Below are positions 25,604-35,038 of a stretch of 64,000 bases of DNA, piece by piece; positions within the stretch are counted from its first letter, which is position 1; each line of letters opens with the position of its first letter. The notes under the pieces are model-generated. The model saw only the letters and a list, made by a program, of their open reading frames with translations. It was not told the origin of the DNA and ran no database searches. The position numbers and the translations under genes were made by a program. Source of the DNA: Prauserella alba (GTDB lineage: Bacteria; Actinomycetota; Actinomycetes; Mycobacteriales; Pseudonocardiaceae); contig NZ_JAMTCH010000006.1 in assembly GCF_024171735.1 (NCBI RefSeq), positions 372,001-436,000 on the forward strand, read 5' to 3'.

Positions 25604-27172
25604 GTGGAAGAACGAGCGCAGCTTTCGAAGACACTGAAACCGCAATGGGTATGGGCTATCGCGCTGGGCTCAGCCGTCGGATGGGGCAGCTTCGTCCTGC
25701 CCACCGAGTGGATCGCCACCGCCGGGCCGTTGGGTGCCGTCCTTGGCCTGCTCATCGGCGGCGCACTCATGATCGTCATCGCCGTGAGCTACGGATTCCT
25801 TATTCAGAAGGTTCCGGTTTCCGGCGGTGAATTCGCCTACGCATACCTGGGACTCGGGCGCACCCACGCATACGTGTGCGGGTGGTTCCTGGCGCTGGGG
25901 TACTTCGCCATCGTCGCACTGAACGCGTCAGCCCTCGGCGTGCTCGCGAAATTCACCGTGCCCGCCCTCGTCGAGTGGGGACGCATGTACGAGATCGCCG
26001 GTTGGGACGTCCACCTCGGCGAGGTGCTGATCACCACCGTCGCGCTCGTCGTCTTCGCCATGCTCAACGTGCGTGGTTCCACTGTCTCGGGCCGGTTGCA
26101 GTTCGTGTTCGTGCTGACCATGCTCGTCGGAGCCGTGCTGCTCGCAATCGGGGTGATCGCCCATCCCGGGACATCACCGACCAACAGTTTGCCCGGATTC
26201 ACGCCCGAGATTCCCCCGTGGTCCGCGGTACTCGCGATCGTCGCGATTGCACCGTGGGCTTTCGTCGGGTTCGACAACGTTCCCCAGGCCGCGGAGGAGT
26301 TCAACTTCGCACCTAGCAAGGCCTTCCGGTTGATCGTGTTCGCCCTGGTAGCGGCAGCGCTGTTCTACTCTATGATGGTCATGGCCACGGCGGTGGCCAA
26401 GCCGTGGCAGAGCCTCATCGCCTCGAATCCGACATGGGGCACGGGAGACGCCATCGCAGGACTGTTCGGGACGCTAGGAACGCTCGTCCTCGCCGTGGCA
26501 CTGTGCATGGGAATCTTCACCGGACTCAACGGATTCTACGTCGCCGCGAGCCGCCTGATGTTCTCCATGGGACGGGCACGTATCCTGCCGAGCTTCTTCG
26601 GCCGAGTGCACCCGACCTTCAACACGCCTGCGGCCGGCATCATCGTCACGGCCCTGATCTGCCTGATCACTCCCTGGTTCGGCAGGCAGGCTCTCCTGTG
26701 GATCGTGGACATGTCGGCCGTCGGTGTGGCGATCGCCTACACCTACACGTGCGTGGTCGCCTACCGGCTGTTCCGTTGGAGCTCCACCGGCGCGGCCTCC
26801 TCCCCCTCATCCACCCGGATTCCCGTCGCCCCCACCGTCGCGCCGCTGAAGAAGTTCCTCAGCTTGCTCGGGACGCTGTTCGGGATCACCTTCCTCGGTC
26901 TTCTCCTCGTGCCGGGCTCCCCCGCCGCGTTGAGCCTGCCGTCCTGGATCGCCCTGGCCGCATGGACCCTCCTGGGCATCGCCTTCTACCTCGGTCGGGG
27001 ACGGACGATCCGGCAGCTCCCGGCTCGCGATCTGGATCACCTGATCCTCGACGCGCCGGTCACGGACGACGACACGCTCGAGCTGCCTGAGCCACGACCC
27101 GGTGTCGGAGGACCAGCCGAGTCGGTGACGCATGCCTCGCCCGTCGAAACCCGCACCTCTTCGCCGTCCTGA
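25604..27172 (+). CDS. APC-superfamily amino acid permease
   Basis: The 522-residue protein starts at GTG after GGAAGGAG and has 12 hydrophobic helices. GSAVGWGSFVLPTEWI is the APC first-helix motif and IAPWAFVGFDNVPQAAEEF is the sixth-helix region. The hydrophilic tail (from residue about 485) is rich in Pro, Asp and Glu. APC permeases take up amino acids and amines by proton or Na+ coupling. Its place between CobT-like and pta genes, in an island with taurine aminotransferase but without tauABC or TRAP genes next to xsc, makes it the best candidate for taurine uptake. Specificity cannot be read from the sequence. Confidence 0.85.
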   Translation: MEERAQLSKTLKPQWVWAIALGSAVGWGSFVLPTEWIATAGPLGAVLGLLIGGALMIVIAVSYGFLIQKVPVSGGEFAYAYLGLGRTHAYVCGWFLALGYFAIVALNASALGVLAKFTVPALVEWGRMYEIAGWDVHLGEVLITTVALVVFAMLNVRGSTVSGRLQFVFVLTMLVGAVLLAIGVIAHPGTSPTNSLPGFTPEIPPWSAVLAIVAIAPWAFVGFDNVPQAAEEFNFAPSKAFRLIVFALVAAALFYSMMVMATAVAKPWQSLIASNPTWGTGDAIAGLFGTLGTLVLAVALCMGIFTGLNGFYVAASRLMFSMGRARILPSFFGRVHPTFNTPAAGIIVTALICLITPWFGRQALLWIVDMSAVGVAIAYTYTCVVAYRLFRWSSTGAASSPSSTRIPVAPTVAPLKKFLSLLGTLFGITFLGLLLVPGSPAALSLPSWIALAAWTLLGIAFYLGRGRTIRQLPARDLDHLILDAPVTDDDTLELPEPRPGVGGPAESVTHASPVETRTSSPS

Positions 27173-27188
27173 CGAAGCGGAGTGCATC

Positions 27189-27248
27189 CGGGTGGGCCGT
27201 GCACCGTTCCCGCAGCGAGGCTGCGACGGACGACGCACGGCCCACCCG
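27189..27248. terminator. Terminator hairpin after APC permease
   Basis: A perfect 14-bp stem (27189-27202 with 27235-27248) encloses a loop that itself contains GCAGC-GAG-GCTGC. It starts 16 bases after the permease stop and faces the convergent pta pseudogene. Confidence 0.75.
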
Positions 27249-27491
27249 TCTTCCTTGTTCGAGACGTCCGTCGGCACCACTTTCACAGCGACCCGCGGTT
27301 CCGCTCCTCGATTGCCGTTGCCGAGGGGCGCGGTCGACAGCGTGCGCATCGCGCGCCGGAATCATGACGGTCGGACTGCTGGTGGCCACCGGGCACAACC
27401 CGCAACGGCTCCAACACCACGCCCGGAGCTCACCAGCGGCCGTCGGCGAAGACGCGTCGGCGCTCCCAGATTTCGCTCCCGGATGCGCTCC

Positions 27492-27529
27492 GCAGTTCCA
27501 TCCACGCGGGGCAGTTCCATCCACGTGGG
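27492..27529. repeat. 19-bp tandem duplication between APC permease and pta
   Basis: Two adjacent copies of GCAGTTCCATCCACGYGGG differ at one base. The surrounding 27249-27578 region has no supportable gene. The duplication looks like replication slippage in decaying DNA beside the frameshifted pta. Confidence 0.6.
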
Positions 27530-27578
27530 CTCCACGTGCGAGTCGACGCGGAAGGCCACCGCGTCGCAGCAGTCCTGT

Positions 27579-28576
27579 TCAGCGCAACGTCTGCACGGCG
27601 CTGACGACCGCAAGGGTCTCGATGTCGGACGCGGGAGAGGTCGTTGAGGGGTGCCCGCAGGCCCTGCAGGATGGGGCCGAGCGCCTGGGCTCCGCCGAAG
27701 CGCTCGGTGATCTTGTAGCCGATGTTGCCGGCGCCCAGATTTGGGAAGACGAGGACGTTCGCGCGGCCCGCTACCGTCGAGCCGGGGGCTTTGTGGACGC
27801 TGACCGCTTCGACCACGGCCGCGTCGAACTGCAGCTCTCCGTCGACGAGCACGTCCGGGACACGGTCGCGAACCAGGGCCGTCGCCGATCGAACCGTCCT
27901 CACGACGTCGTGTTCGGCGCTGCCGCGCGTGCTGAACGACAGCATCGCGACCACGGGATCATCGGATATCAGGGACCGGTGGGTTGCCGCGGCGGCGACC
28001 GCGATGTCGGCGAGCTGGTACTCGTCCGGATCCGGAACCACGGCACAGTCGGCGAAGGTCAATGCCCGCCCGTCAGGACGCACCATGACGAAGCTGCTGC
28101 TCAGCGTGTCCACATCGGATCGAAGTCCGACCACCCGGATACCCGCGCGCAGCACATCCGCCGTGGGCCGGCAGGAACCGGCCACACCGCAGTCCACTAG
28201 CCCAGCGCGCAGGGCCGCCGCAGTCAGGAACACCGGATCGCTCGCAGCCGCGAGCCGCTGCTCGACGGGCTTTCCGGTAAGAGCTTCGGCAAGCGCCGCG
28301 CGGACCGGCCGCTCGTTCACGTCGAGCATGAGGTCTTCTGGAACGTCTTTCGGGGCCACGGCGGCGATCCGGTCCCGTTGACCTACTAGCCGTGGCACGA
28401 GCAGCCCTTTCGCGTGCAGCTCCAGCGCCGCCTCCACGGCACGCGGGTCCTCCCCGTCTGCAAGGGCGACGCGCGCCACTGCCGCGCACCACCCGCTCCC
28501 ACTCCTGGAACAGTGGGTTGCCATCACTACCGCCCGGTACGCCGGGCATCTCCCGACATACCACATCCTCGACCAT
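27579..28576 (-). pseudogene. pta: Phosphate acetyltransferase, two frameshifts
   Basis: The central 280 residues are a clear phosphate acetyl/butyryltransferase: [90 protein letters not shown] and [17 protein letters not shown]. At the N-terminus the frame changes near 28470, between [13 protein letters not shown] and [10 protein letters not shown]. At the C-terminus it changes near 27635: the expected ending, [16 protein letters not shown] and a stop at 27579, is in another frame. The intact paralogue is at 35039-36058. It would have converted Xsc-made acetyl phosphate to acetyl-CoA. Sequencing error at two separate sites is possible but less likely than inactivation. Confidence 0.75.
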
Positions 28577-28649
28577 TACTATCATCCCTTTGCACCGCGA
28601 AGAAAGCGCCAACGGGGCGAAAACGCAACGAAGCGGCGATCGGTAGACA

Positions 28650-29327
28650 CTAGGCCCGGACGATAGCGGGAAGGTCGGCGACGGACTCGAGAACGTGCGT
28701 AGCGCCGTGCTCCGTCAGCGTCCGTGCGTCGTGCGCCCCGGTCAGCACCCCGGCTATCACGCTCGCGCCTGACCTGGTTCCGGCGAGCACGTCGTAGCCG
28801 GTGTCACCGGCTACGGCCACTCTCCGCGGATCGACGACCCCGAAGTTCCGCGCAGCGGTGTGGATCATGTCCGGATATGGGCGCCCACGACCGGCCTCCT
28901 CGGGTCCCACCACGAGGTCCGCCAGATCGCGCCATCCCAACCGCTCCAGGAGCCGATCGCGCGTGCCGCGCGCGAACCCGGTCGTCAAGCAGACGCGTAC
29001 GCCGTCGTCACGCAACGAGGACATGGCCTTCTCCGCACCGGAGATCGGTTCGCAACCGTGCGCCACCAGATCGTCGTAACAGCACTCGAAGACCGCGTTG
29101 GCGCGGCGGGCACGATCCGGTTCACCAGGGAACAGCGCATCGAAAACTTCGATTTTGGACTGCCCCATCGTCTCCCAGACGTACCGCCGGGCACGTTGGT
29201 GTTCACTGGTACCGGTCCGCATCCCGGCGTCTTCGAGAGCCCCGTCGAATGCCTGCTCGACCAGACCGCCGTCGTGCACCGTGGTCCCGGCCATGTCCAG
29301 CACCACCAGCTCGATTCCTTGGCTCAC
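28650..29327 (-). CDS. HAD hydrolase, phosphonatase (PhnX)-like
   Basis: The 225-residue protein has the HAD nucleophile motif in the special form DMAGTT (Asp11), the phosphonatase-type signature rather than the usual DxDGT. TTGFARGTRDR is motif II and VAVAGDTGYDVLAG the Mg-binding motif. MGQSKIEVF places Lys58 where phosphonoacetaldehyde hydrolase has its Schiff-base lysine (MGLLKIDH in PhnX). Phosphonatase cleaves phosphonoacetaldehyde to acetaldehyde and phosphate. In this island the sulfur analogue sulfoacetaldehyde is made, so either dual phosphonate/sulfonate use or a repair role is conceivable. The gene is followed by pta after about 70 bp on the same strand. Confidence 0.8.
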   Translation of the reverse strand: MSQGIELVVLDMAGTTVHDGGLVEQAFDGALEDAGMRTGTSEHQRARRYVWETMGQSKIEVFDALFPGEPDRARRANAVFECCYDDLVAHGCEPISGAEKAMSSLRDDGVRVCLTTGFARGTRDRLLERLGWRDLADLVVGPEEAGRGRPYPDMIHTAARNFGVVDPRRVAVAGDTGYDVLAGTRSGASVIAGVLTGAHDARTLTEHGATHVLESVADLPAIVRA

Positions 29328-29486
29328 GTCGCCTCCACAAGGTCCGCATACTGTTCTTCGACCGCCGTAGCTCTGCTGGAGCGCGAAGGGTCATGTCGCG
29401 GACCGGGCTGCAACGCGCTCACGCCGATACAACCGTGGATCGCGGCCGCTCGGTAGGTCCAGACGAAACCGACCGACGGGGTCCAG

Positions 29487-30971
29487 CTACTCGGCTCCGG
29501 GATGCTGTGCCGTCGCAAGCTCCTTGTCCAGGACATCACCGAGAAGCCGTAGGCCCTCGTCGATGCACCGCCGCGAGATGGCGGCGAACCCGATCCGGAA
29601 ATGGTTGCGGCCGCGCTCGGGTTCCATGAAGAAGATGTCACCGGGCTCGACGAGAATACCGTGCTTCTCGGCACAATCGACCAACCGTCGGCAGTCCAGC
29701 TCCGCGGGCCCCGTCATCCACAGGCTCACACCACCCGGCGGAAATGCGGGCTGCTGCCACGGCAGGTGCTCGGCGACGCCCGCGCACACCGCTTCCCACT
29801 TGTGCATGAGCCGCGATCGGTAGCGGCGCAGCGACCGCAGGTACTCGCCCGAGTCGATGAGTAACGCCAGGGCCCGTTGCAAGTGTCCCGACGGATGCCG
29901 ACACATATACCGGCGAACCTCGCGCAGTTCCCGAACCAGCGGTGTGGGCCCGACCAAGTACCCCAGTCGCAACCCTGGTGACAGGAACTTCGAGAAGGTG
30001 CCCAAATACACCGCATCGCCACTGCTGTCCAGCGCCTTCAGCGCCGGGGTTGGACGTCCCTGGTAACGGAACTCGCTGTCGTAGTCGTCCTCGACGACCA
30101 CCGTCCCGCTCTCCGCCGCGCGTTGAAGCAACTCGTGGCGGCGACCGATGCCCAACGTCACGTTGGTCGGATGATGGTGACTCGGTGTCACGTACAGCAG
30201 GTCGGTGTCCCGTAGCGACTTCGGCGGCCGCAACCCGGATCCGTCCACAGCGGCCCCGCGTACGGTCGCCCCGCTGCGCAGGAAGATGTGCCTCGCATCG
30301 AGGTAGCCGGGATCCTCGATGGTCACCGTCTGGCCCGGGCCCAGCAGGACCCTGCTGAGCAGATCCAGCCCTTGCTGCGAGCCGACGGTGACCAGAATTT
30401 CCTCGGGCGACGCCTCAATGCCCCGCATCGGCAGCAAGTGACGGCGGATCATCTCGACCAGCAGCGGGTCGTCGGAGTCCACGCTGTCCTGCAGGCTGTG
30501 ATAGACGTGCGGGTGAAACAGCGCGTCACGCAGGCATCGTGACCAGGATCGGGACGGGAACGAACTGACGTCGACCTGCCCGGCCAGGAACGGGTACGGA
30601 TACTCGTGCCAGTCGGCCCGTTTGCGGATGTGCGGCACCTCCGAGTCCGGTGGCCGCCGGATCCGGCTCGACCAGTCGATGCGCGGCACGGTGTCGTGCT
30701 CCTGAGCGGTGCAGTGCCGCCGCATCTCCGCGTTCACGAACAACCCCCGGCGTTCCTGGCTGTCCACGAACCCCTCGGCAATCAGTTCCTGGTAGGCCAG
30801 ATTGATCGTATTGCGCGAGACGTGCAGCTGCTCGGACAGCTCCCGGGAGCTCGGAAGACGATGCACGGGATCGAAGGTTCCCACCGCGATGCCGTGTTCG
30901 ATCGCTCGACGCACTTGCTGGTACAACGGCTCTTCGGACGTCTTGTCGATCTCGATCAGCGTTCGCGGCAT
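29487..30971 (-). CDS. MocR/PdxR-type regulator (GntR helix-turn-helix plus aminotransferase domain)
   Basis: The 494-residue protein begins MPRTLIEIDKTSEEPLYQQVRRAI with GGGAGGG upstream. Residues 15-80 form a GntR winged helix (LPSSRELSEQLHVSRNTINLAYQELIAEGFV). Residues from about 115 form a class-I aminotransferase fold with the PLP lysine in YLGTFSKFLSPGLRLGYLVGP. TauR, the activator of taurine genes in proteobacteria, has this architecture and senses PLP and taurine. Its location beside ald and tpa supports the same job here. Other MocR regulators control GABA or pyridoxine genes, so the ligand is inferred. Confidence 0.85.
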   Translation of the reverse strand: MPRTLIEIDKTSEEPLYQQVRRAIEHGIAVGTFDPVHRLPSSRELSEQLHVSRNTINLAYQELIAEGFVDSQERRGLFVNAEMRRHCTAQEHDTVPRIDWSSRIRRPPDSEVPHIRKRADWHEYPYPFLAGQVDVSSFPSRSWSRCLRDALFHPHVYHSLQDSVDSDDPLLVEMIRRHLLPMRGIEASPEEILVTVGSQQGLDLLSRVLLGPGQTVTIEDPGYLDARHIFLRSGATVRGAAVDGSGLRPPKSLRDTDLLYVTPSHHHPTNVTLGIGRRHELLQRAAESGTVVVEDDYDSEFRYQGRPTPALKALDSSGDAVYLGTFSKFLSPGLRLGYLVGPTPLVRELREVRRYMCRHPSGHLQRALALLIDSGEYLRSLRRYRSRLMHKWEAVCAGVAEHLPWQQPAFPPGGVSLWMTGPAELDCRRLVDCAEKHGILVEPGDIFFMEPERGRNHFRIGFAAISRRCIDEGLRLLGDVLDKELATAQHPGAE

Positions 30972-31066
30972 CTTGATCCCTCCCTGCGTTCCCTGGCGCG
31001 GCACCGAGCGGATAGCACAGACCGGGCGGCGCGGTACCGCGACCACCGCTCCGTGCCGCGCGGCAC

Positions 31067-32182
31067 TCAGGTCAGCAGCTGCTCGGCGGGAATGCAACCC
31101 ATTCCGAATGCCTCGGCTACGCTCTCGTTGGTCACATGACCGTCGACCGTGTTGATCCCGCCGGAAAGTTCCGGCCTGGCACGCACCGCTTCGCTCAGGC
31201 CCCGGTTCGCGATCTCCACGACGTACGGGAGCGTGACATTGGTCAGTGCGTGCGTCGAGGTGTTGGGCACCGAACCGGGCATGTTGGCCACGCAGTAGAA
31301 CACCGAGTCGTGCACCTGGAAGGTCGGCTCGTCGTGGGTAGTCGGCCGCGAGTCCTCCATGCAGCCGCCTTGGTCGACCGAGATGTCCACCAGCACGCTG
31401 CCCGACTTCATCCGTGACACCAGTTCGTTGGTGACCAGCTTCGGTGCCTTGGCGCCCGGCACGAGGACAGCACCGATCACCAGGTCCGCCTCCGTCACAG
31501 CTCGCTGAATCTCGTAGCTGTTCGAGGTCGTGGTGCGAATCCTGCCCTGATACATCCGATCGGCGGCGCGCAGCTTGTCGACGTTCTTGTCCAGCAGTTC
31601 CACGTCGGCCCACGCCCCCGCGGCGACAGCGACCGCGTTCATCCCGGCGACCCCCGCGCCGAGCACGGCAACGCGTGCAGGACTCACGCCCGAAACGCCG
31701 CCCAGCAGAGTTCCGCGCCCACCGTTGACACGCATCTGGCACTGCGCCCCGACGAACGGCGCCAGTCGCCCGGCCACCTCGCTCATCGGGAACAACAAGG
31801 GCAGCGACCCGTCCGGCCGTTGCACAGTCTCGTAGGCGACACCGGTGACGCCGGAGTCGAGCAACGCTTGCGTGCACCGCTCACTGGCGGCCAGATGCAA
31901 GTAGGTGAACAGCACCTGCCCTCGCCGCATCCTGTCGTACTCCTCGGCGATCGGCTCCTTCACCTTCAGGACCAGTTCGGCCTGCGCCCACACATCGTCG
32001 GCCGACTCCAGCACCTTCGCCCCGGCCGCCGCGTAGTCGTCGTCGGAGATCGAGGAACCGGCCCCCGCACCGCGTTCGACGACGACCTCGTGACCATACG
32101 AGGTCAGCTCGTAGACACCGGCCGGTGTTGCGGCCACCCGGTATTCGTGGTTCTTCAGCTCACGAGGAACACCGATCTTCAT
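31067..32182 (-). CDS. ald: Alanine dehydrogenase
   Basis: The 371-residue protein begins MKIGVPRELKNHEYRVAATPAG and has VVERGAGAGSSISDDDYAAAGA, the NAD-binding fold VAVLGAGVAGMNAVAVA, and the C-terminal NMPGSVPNTSTHALTNVTLPYV, all diagnostic of alanine dehydrogenase and of normal length. It deaminates alanine oxidatively to pyruvate and ammonium with NAD. In taurine catabolism that step recycles the pyruvate acceptor used by Tpa. The gene is divergent from tpa across 281 bp and follows the MocR regulator's strand, which fits joint control. It could serve general alanine metabolism, but the context argues for the taurine role. Confidence 0.93.
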   Translation of the reverse strand: MKIGVPRELKNHEYRVAATPAGVYELTSYGHEVVVERGAGAGSSISDDDYAAAGAKVLESADDVWAQAELVLKVKEPIAEEYDRMRRGQVLFTYLHLAASERCTQALLDSGVTGVAYETVQRPDGSLPLLFPMSEVAGRLAPFVGAQCQMRVNGGRGTLLGGVSGVSPARVAVLGAGVAGMNAVAVAAGAWADVELLDKNVDKLRAADRMYQGRIRTTTSNSYEIQRAVTEADLVIGAVLVPGAKAPKLVTNELVSRMKSGSVLVDISVDQGGCMEDSRPTTHDEPTFQVHDSVFYCVANMPGSVPNTSTHALTNVTLPYVVEIANRGLSEAVRARPELSGGINTVDGHVTNESVAEAFGMGCIPAEQLLT

Positions 32183-32463
32183 CTGCCACTCCCTTTGCCC
32201 TGTCTTCAGCTGCCCTGCCGGAACAGCCGCCCCGCCGCGCCGGGGTGCTATCAGGCTGACAACCGAGCTGGAACCGCGAGAAGCACCAGAACGTCCCGCG
32301 TCGACGGGTCCAGTCACGGCGCTTGCTGGACCCTCCGAACGGGCCGCTTCTGGCTCTGCCCTGCGTGGTTCGCGCTGGGCATGGTCGGGGTGACGGCAGC
32401 GGTCGTCCGATCACCAGGGCACCCGACGCGCCGTGACCGTCCGCAGCTAATGAAGGAGGAAGC

Positions 32464-33831
32464 GTGGACACCGCAGAGCTCAGAGACAAGGCCCGTCGTC
32501 ATCTAGGGCCGCACTTCACACGTGGGCCACAGTGGCGTGCCGCAGAAATGCCCGTGTTCGTACGAGGCGAGGGCTGCCACCTGTTCGACAGCGAGGGGCG
32601 GCGCTTCCTTGACGGGCTGTCAGGGCTGTTCTGCGCCAACCTCGGGCACAGCCGGGGCGACATTGTCTCGGCGGCCAGCAAGCAAATGGACCTACTGCCC
32701 TACTCGACCAACTGGGGTTCGGCGCACCCACCCGCCGTGGAAGCCGCTTCGCTCATCGCCGAGCTCGCTCCCGGCGATCTCACCACGACGTTCTTCGTCA
32801 ACTCCGGATCCGAGGCCGTCGAAAGCGCCCTGAAGCTCGCCCGCCAGTATCACGCCAGCAACGGGCAACCCCGTCGGACCAAGATCATCAGCCGGGACAT
32901 GGCCTACCACGGGACCACCATGGGCGCACTGTCGGTCACTGGCATTCCGAAGATCCGAGCCCCGTTCGAGCCGCTGCTGGAGGGTGTCCGGCACGTGCCC
33001 AACACACTGGGGGTCACCGGTGACTGCGGCCCGGCCGCCGAGCTCGAATGCGTGCGCAGCATCGAGCGTGTCATCGCGGAGGAGGGCGCCGAGACCATCG
33101 CCGCGATCTTCGCCGAACCCGTCCAGAACGGGCGTGGCGCACTCGTTCCGCCCGACGGCTACTGGCCCGAGCTGCGCCGCATCTGCGACGAACACGGCAT
33201 CCTGCTGGTCTCCGACGAGGTCATCTGCTCCTTCGGACGCCTCGGCTCGTGGTTCGGCAGCGCCCGCTACGGAGTCACGCCGGACCTGATCACCTTCGCG
33301 AAAGGGTCCACCGCCGGCTATGCGCCTCTCGGTGGCGTCATCGTCCGCGAGCCGGTGATCGAGCAGCTGTTCGACCACGGTAACCGGGCCGGGTTCACGC
33401 ACGGCGCCACGTGGGGCGGCCATCCGGTGGCCACGGCCGTCGCCGGCGCCACGATCAACGCCATGCGCGAGGAATCCGTCCTGTCCAACGTCGAACATCA
33501 CGGTCCGCAGCTGCGCGCCGGACTCGAGGATCTCCAGCGCGCGCACCGCTGTGTCAAGGATGTTCGCGGGACCGGCTTCTTCTACGCGATCGAACTGACC
33601 GCCAACAGCAACACGGGCCGTGACCTCACCGATGAGCAGTCCACGCACGTGCTTCGGGAAGTCCTCCCCAAGGCCTTCGAGCGCACCGGAGTGATTTTGC
33701 GAGGGGACGACCGCGGTGCCACGATGCTCATGGTCTCCCCACCGCTGATCTCCAACGACGACGTCATCGCCGAACTGCTGGCCGGGATCGACGGCATGCT
33801 CTCCGACGTCGAAGCAAGCGTGCCAGCCTGA
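32464..33831 (+). CDS. tpa: Taurine:pyruvate aminotransferase
   Basis: The 455-residue class III aminotransferase starts at GTG after AAGGAGGAAGC. It has FLDGLSGLFCANLGHSR, FVNSGSEAVESALKLARQYH, MAYHGTTMGALSVTGI, EPVQNGRGALVPPDGYW, VSDEVICSFGRLGSWFG and the PLP lysine in FAKGSTAGYAPLGG (Lys280). These features match the Tpa branch that converts taurine and pyruvate to sulfoacetaldehyde and alanine. Related enzymes use beta-alanine or GABA, but the neighbours ald and the MocR regulator, and xsc within the island, make taurine the most likely substrate. A clear terminator follows. Confidence 0.88.
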   Translation: MDTAELRDKARRHLGPHFTRGPQWRAAEMPVFVRGEGCHLFDSEGRRFLDGLSGLFCANLGHSRGDIVSAASKQMDLLPYSTNWGSAHPPAVEAASLIAELAPGDLTTTFFVNSGSEAVESALKLARQYHASNGQPRRTKIISRDMAYHGTTMGALSVTGIPKIRAPFEPLLEGVRHVPNTLGVTGDCGPAAELECVRSIERVIAEEGAETIAAIFAEPVQNGRGALVPPDGYWPELRRICDEHGILLVSDEVICSFGRLGSWFGSARYGVTPDLITFAKGSTAGYAPLGGVIVREPVIEQLFDHGNRAGFTHGATWGGHPVATAVAGATINAMREESVLSNVEHHGPQLRAGLEDLQRAHRCVKDVRGTGFFYAIELTANSNTGRDLTDEQSTHVLREVLPKAFERTGVILRGDDRGATMLMVSPPLISNDDVIAELLAGIDGMLSDVEASVPA

Positions 33832-33843
33832 CTCTGACAGCGA

Positions 33844-33875
33844 TGGGCACGTCGGCACGAACGCCGACGTGCCCA
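33844..33875. terminator. Terminator after tpa
   Basis: A perfect stem TGGGCACGTCGGC / GCCGACGTGCCCA closes a 6-base loop 13 bases after the tpa stop codon. The remaining bases to 34134 hold no supportable gene. Confidence 0.78.
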
Positions 33876-34134
33876 CCTGTGCCACTCGATCGATGAGACG
33901 TCTCCACGGCAATGGTGCTCGGCCCGACGGCGTTGAGCGAGTCGAGCTTGTCCACCTGCGCTCGCCTCATCCTCCGGGCGATCGCCACGTCCACTGTCGA
34001 CTGAACGACGACTGGATCGGCTCGTTCCGGTCCCGGCGACACTGTTGGTCATCGGCGGGATCACGGCGCCGCGGACCGACCCGTCGAACCCCGTGTCGTC
34101 GCCGCGGCGCGGCGAGCCGGCGTGACCGCGCGAC

Positions 34135-34923
34135 TCAGAAGCTGTGACCGGGCGGTAGCAGCGTCGAGATCTCCTTGGCGGCCGTGACGACCAAGGGGCC
34201 GAGCTCGCCGAACCGGCCGTCCGGCACACGCACGGCGGGTGCCTGCACGGCGATGGCCGCTCGCGCGACGCCCGAGCCGTCGCAGATCGGCGCGGCCGCA
34301 CAGCGCACCCCGATGGTGGATTCCTCGTCGTCGGTGCTCCAGCCGCGGGCGCGGATCTCGTCGAGCTCTGCGCGCAGGGCCGGTACCGTTGCATGCGTCT
34401 TCTCGGTGATGCGGGTCAGCCTGGCGACGCCCTTGAGCGTGGCCGTTTCGATCTCGCGGTTGAAGGCCAGCAGCACCTTGCCCATCGATGAGGCGTGTAG
34501 CAGCACGCGGGTGCCGGGCGGCTGGGTGAAACGCAGCGGCTGCGCCGACTCGATACGTTCGACGACCACGGCGGTATCTGCGGCGAGCACGCCGAGGTTG
34601 ACCGACTCGCCGGTGGACCGGGCCAGCTCCTGCAGGACCGGGTACACAACATCGAGGCCGAAGTCGTGGTGCGCGGCCTGCCCCAGCAGCAGCGCTGCCG
34701 TGCCGAGGTAGTAGCGCTCGTTCTCCTCGTTCTGTGCCAGGTAGCCCTCCGCTACGAGGGCGCGCACGATTCGGTGCGTCGTGCTGAGGTTGAGCCCCAG
34801 CTCCTTCGACACCGCGCCCACGCCGAGATCGCCGTGGTGATCGCGGAACAGGCGCAGCACGGCGAACGCCCTCGACACCGTCTGGGCGCCCGTGACATGG
34901 CCGCCCCCCGGGTTCGCGTTCAC
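34135..34923 (-). CDS. IclR-family regulator divergent from pta2
   Basis: The 262-residue protein starts at GTG 34923 with GGGAGGAGG six bases upstream. The N-terminal winged helix (TVSRAFAVLRLFRDHHGDLGVGAVSKELGLNLSTTHRIVRAL region) is followed by an IclR effector domain with VERIESAQPLRFTQPPGTRVLLHASSMGKVLL and STIGVRCAAAPI. It is divergent from the intact phosphate acetyltransferase gene, with a palindromic operator between. The ligand is probably a metabolite of the acetyl-phosphate-forming pathway. Confidence 0.9.
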   Translation of the reverse strand: MNANPGGGHVTGAQTVSRAFAVLRLFRDHHGDLGVGAVSKELGLNLSTTHRIVRALVAEGYLAQNEENERYYLGTAALLLGQAAHHDFGLDVVYPVLQELARSTGESVNLGVLAADTAVVVERIESAQPLRFTQPPGTRVLLHASSMGKVLLAFNREIETATLKGVARLTRITEKTHATVPALRAELDEIRARGWSTDDEESTIGVRCAAAPICDGSGVARAAIAVQAPAVRVPDGRFGELGPLVVTAAKEISTLLPPGHSF

Positions 34924-34994
34924 AACCCCCTCCTCCCTGTCACATGTTGGAATCAGCTTACCCGCTCGTTGACATGGTGCACCCGCTACCTTAG

Positions 34995-35010
34995 GTTCCA
35001 TAATTGGAAC
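34995..35010. promoter_or_regulatory. Palindromic operator between iclR and pta2
   Basis: GTTCCATAATTGGAAC is a perfect 16-bp palindrome. TGGAA half-sites recur at 34947 and 35025. It lies 72 bases before the iclR start and 29 before the pta2 start. This suits an IclR dimer controlling both genes. Confidence 0.65.
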
Positions 35011-35038
35011 TGTATTCTATTATATGGAATGGTGACGG

